The translations under genes and the position numbers were made by a program. Under the pieces are notes generated by a model. The model searched no databases. It had not been told where the DNA came from and worked only from the letters and a program-made list of their open reading frames with translations. Shown in pieces: positions 8,278 to 10,748 of a stretch of DNA of 10,748 bases. The DNA lies in NCBI GenBank assembly GCA_018398765.1, contig JAHBMJ010003036.1, positions 3,312 through 14,059 of the forward strand, read 5' to 3'. Source of the stretch: Chromera velia. Taxonomy: Eukaryota > Sar > Chromeraceae. Numbering within the stretch: position 1 is the stretch's first letter; the number at the start of each line of letters is the position of its first letter.

Positions 8278-10713
8278 ATGATCCAGAGCCTCAAGAAAAT
8301 GGGACAGGGTCGGTCACCACCCGGTGACGACTCTACCCACTTTGGGGGAACAGAGAATGAGGATTTGGACAACCAGAGTGAGTGCTGCCAAAAGATTTCT
8401 AGACGCGTCTCCTTTGACACAGCCGCACCAACAGAGGACCAATTCGATTCTTCCACGGTGGATATTCCCATCACTTCCAAGCCCCAGCAGCAGAAACCAA
8501 ACTCCGCTTGCACTGACTTCAAAGTACTGCGCACTGAAGCCCCTCCACCCCAGAGTGCCAATCCCTGCGCTGCCTGGGAGCGGACTCATCAGGAGAAGCA
8601 AGACAGTCTGGCTGACTTGATGGGGATTGCTGCAGTAGAAGAGAAGCTCGAAAAGTCGGGCACTCCCACCACAAAACTCCAAAAAGACTTCGGACTCACG
8701 ATGCCGTCTCTCCAGAATGATTTCCACGCCCATTTGATCGACTGGTCTGTCCTCTCCTCTCCTATCCTCTACTTACCGTGTTGCTTGTCCGTCTCTTACA
8801 GGGCTCTTTGCCTTCTTACGCTTCCAGGACCCTTTGCCTTCTTACGGATCTGTTCAAGGTTCTCTCACAAAAATCTGGAAGAAGTGCTACCAGAAGCAGA
8901 ATGAGAATAATTCTTCCCCTTTCCCTTTCCCTCTGTGCAGGTCTGTACAGGACCGCCTCGCAGTCGGGACAAAGTCCAGTGTCCACTTCGTGAACGTGCA
9001 GACCCAGGAGGTTAAGGAGGCCTTCGAACTGCCAGCAGCAAAGAGTGGAAACAGTGAGGCTGACGTGTCAGTGTTCGGCCCCCCTGCCCCCCCTCTGGTG
9101 AGTGCCCTCAAGTGGTCCCGAGACAAACCGTCTCTCCTGGCAGTAGGCACCTCCAGGGGTGACGCGGTGGTGTTTGACGCAGCTGCTGGAAAGAAGCTCA
9201 GGACGATCGCAGTTGGGGGTCTCGGGGCACGTGTGATGGGTCTTGACTGGCACGCTCACCTTCTTGCGTCCGCTGGTACGTTTGAGAAGGGTCAGTGTGT
9301 GGGTCTCCACGATGTTCGAGTGAAGGAACACCTTGTGGGGTTGTTGGGAGGGCAGGCGGGAAGTGGTCACATCGAACCCGTCTGTGGGTTGGCGTTCGAA
9401 AGCGTGGAAGGGCGGATGGTGGCGTCGGGGGGGAAGGACTGTTGCGTGGCTGTCTGGGACGTGCGTGCGTCAGTCGGGAATGTGAACAGCGACGCGGGAG
9501 GGAAGCCTCTGATGGAGTTCAAGCAACACCAGTCGTCTGGTCAGTTTTTTTTTTTTTATTTTCTTACTTTTTTCTTTGGCCAACCGTGGGAGGGCAGAAT
9601 GGCAAAAGACCGGCAGACGGAGAGGCGCAGCAGCAAGAAAATCCATAGCATCGCCTCACGATGCCCTAGATGAACTCCGTTTGATGAAACTCTTCTCGAT
9701 CCAAGCCTCCACTTCCGTATCCCATCTCTCACTTTAGTGGTGTTGAAATGTTTCCAGCTCTTCCGCCTCTCCCACTTGCCCCTTATTCTTCATCGGGACC
9801 CGTACCCTTTCCCGTGCTCTCTTTTCTCAAATCATTGATTCGTTAATGCACCGATGGACCCATTCGACCGTCTGTCTGTCTATTCGTCCGTCCGTCTTTC
9901 TGAGTGTCTGTCTGTGTGGGTGCCTTCAGTCAAGGCCCTCGCATGGAGTCCCTTCAAGAGGGGAATCCTGGCTACCGGGGGGGGGATGGAGGACCGGACG
10001 GTGAAGGTGTGGGATACTCAGGAGAGCCTGGGGTCGAAGTTGAAGGCCGACCTGGGGGTCCATGCTCAGGTACGTTCTTTCGTACGTGGGCCTGCCTGCA
10101 TGCCTCTGTGCATGGATGCATCTGGGAGAAAGGGAGGGCGGAGGAGGAAGAGAAGACAGGAAAAGGAAAGCAAAGAACGGCAGAATAGCAGTGGATCAGG
10201 CATATTTCTTTCAACTTCTTGCCTGATATTTGTTGATGCCACGGCTGTGCGTTCGCCTGCGATTCGTCTGTCAAGGTGCACGTGTCTGTCTATGCCTGTG
10301 TGTCCTCTCTGAGGTCTGTCTCTTCTTCCAATTCTCTCCCTCGATTTCCGACTTTCCCTCCTTTTCTTTGGGAGACAAGTGAAACGTCGGGGAGGCTGAC
10401 TTTCCCTTCTTTTATTTCCTTCTCTCTCTCTGCTTCCATGGCTTCGGAGGTTCCTTTCGAATTCTCCTGATGCATTTGCAGATCACTTCGTGATGCATTT
10501 GCAGATCACTTCGCTGTTTGGTCCTGAAGTAAGCAGCAACTGAATACAAGAATGGTTCTCATGCTTTGTGTTCGTTTATTTTTCCCTTCGCAATCCACCC
10601 GATTGGCCTACCTGCAGGTTGCCGGGTTGTTCTGGGCCTTCCGTGGCAGTCTCGTGGTCGCAGGCGGATACGGAGAGGGATCAGGCGGACTGTCCACCCA
10701 GGGGGCTCTGCAG
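8278..10713 (+). CDS. Cdc20/Cdh1 (Fizzy)-family WD40 protein, 3' end outside window
   Basis: Proteins of this family bind the anaphase-promoting complex and recruit substrates for ubiquitination. The exons are 8278-8744, 8941-9539, 9930-10069, 10505-10528 (tentative) and 10618-10713, 442 codons so far. The frame is continuous, and a GTACGT donor follows at 10714. Residues 1-143 are polar and probably disordered. QNDFHAHLIDWS (146-157), completed across intron 1 by VQDRLAVG, matches the family's DDFYLNLLDWS entry to the propeller. WD40 repeats follow, with HDVRV (279-283), WDVR (328-331) and VKALAWSP then ILATGGG and RTVKVWD (356-384). The last two strongly resemble Cdc20 and Cdh1. No C-box (DRFIP-like) is visible, and the C-terminal IR tail would lie beyond the window. 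The start is the first ATG, but a further 5' exon is possible. Whether it is Cdc20 or Cdh1 cannot be decided here. Confidence 0.85.
8806..8846. repeat. 15 bp direct repeat inside intron 1
   Basis: CTTTGCCTTCTTACG is present at 8806-8820 and again at 8832-8846, a period of 26 bp. It lies in the first intron of the Cdc20-like gene and looks like a small local tandem duplication of pyrimidine-rich intron sequence. Confidence 0.8.
9869..9919. repeat. Degenerate CTGT/CCGT tract before exon 3
   Basis: Imperfect tetranucleotide units (CTGT, CCGT, CTTT) fill the last part of intron 2 of the Cdc20-like gene, just upstream of the acceptor TTCAG at 9929. The tract may serve as the pyrimidine-rich part of the 3' splice site. 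The same CTGT unit occurs on the coding strand of the hydrolase's second intron. Confidence 0.7.
10468..10513 (+). repeat. 23 bp perfect tandem duplication spanning a 3' splice site
   Basis: Positions 10468-10490 and 10491-10513 are identical. Each copy holds TGATGCATTTGCAG followed by ATCACTTCG, so each supplies a possible acceptor, with exon starts at 10482 or 10505. From the second acceptor the frame stays open (ITSLFGPE, then the GTAAGC donor at 10529). From the first, the fourth codon is TGA. Because 23 is not a multiple of three, choice of acceptor decides between an open and a truncated product. Confidence 0.95.
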
Positions 10714-10730
10714 GTACGTTGCTTCTGTTG

Positions 10731-10748
10731 TGTGTGTGTGGGGGGGGG
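10731..10748. repeat. GT repeat and poly-G at right edge
   Basis: A short TG dinucleotide repeat leads into nine G residues that end the window. It lies in the intron that follows the last visible exon of the Cdc20-like gene. It mirrors the G run at the left edge and probably marks an assembly break. Confidence 0.75.

Noticed and set aside
9068-9370. Minus-strand open frames opposite the WD40 exons
   Set aside because: They are shadows of the well-supported Cdc20-like coding frame.
1-10748. tRNA, rRNA or CRISPR array
   Set aside because: I saw no T-loop and acceptor-stem combination, no rRNA-like stretch, and no regularly spaced repeats with unique spacers.

Overview
This 10.7 kb window is nuclear DNA from a eukaryote. 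Its genes are interrupted by GT-AG introns, there are no bacterial-type operons or ribosome binding sites, and most of the sequence is non-coding. The two recognisable genes, the repeated TGCATGC motif (a known ApiAP2-type core) and the intron style suggest a protist, plausibly an alveolate alga such as a chromerid. That placement is inference, because no marker gene is present. Both ends of the window are runs of G, so it may be a whole contig that broke at G homopolymers.

Layout, left to right. Positions 13-684 hold three TGCATGC motifs and a pyrimidine-rich stretch. Positions 685-1717 can be read as a three-exon plus-strand gene for an unrecognised 117-residue basic protein (tentative). 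Positions 2150-3240 are a sharply AT-rich block with nested insertions. A 245 bp element with near-perfect terminal inverted repeats and an 8 bp target duplication (2748-2992) sits inside a second inverted-repeat element (2674-3199), which itself sits inside AT-rich sequence. Positions 3240-4901 contain no recognisable gene. They do contain a 59-codon ORF (3538-3717) that reads like a small basic protein.

Positions 4902-7645, minus strand, are a complete three-exon gene for a membrane-anchored alpha/beta hydrolase of about 684 residues. It has a GHSYGS nucleophile elbow and a large charged insert before its last catalytic residues. Positions 8278-10713, plus strand, are the first five predicted exons of a WD40 protein of the Cdc20/Cdh1 (Fizzy) family, the activators of the anaphase-promoting complex. 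Its 3' end lies beyond the window. The two genes are divergent and share a 632 bp upstream region (7646-8277). Nothing indicates that their products act together.

The most notable structures are the layered insertion at 2674-3199, a 23 bp tandem duplication that copies a 3' splice site in the Cdc20-like gene (only the second copy keeps the frame open), the apparent absence of a C-box in that protein, and the long insert in the hydrolase. I did not find a new multi-gene system.
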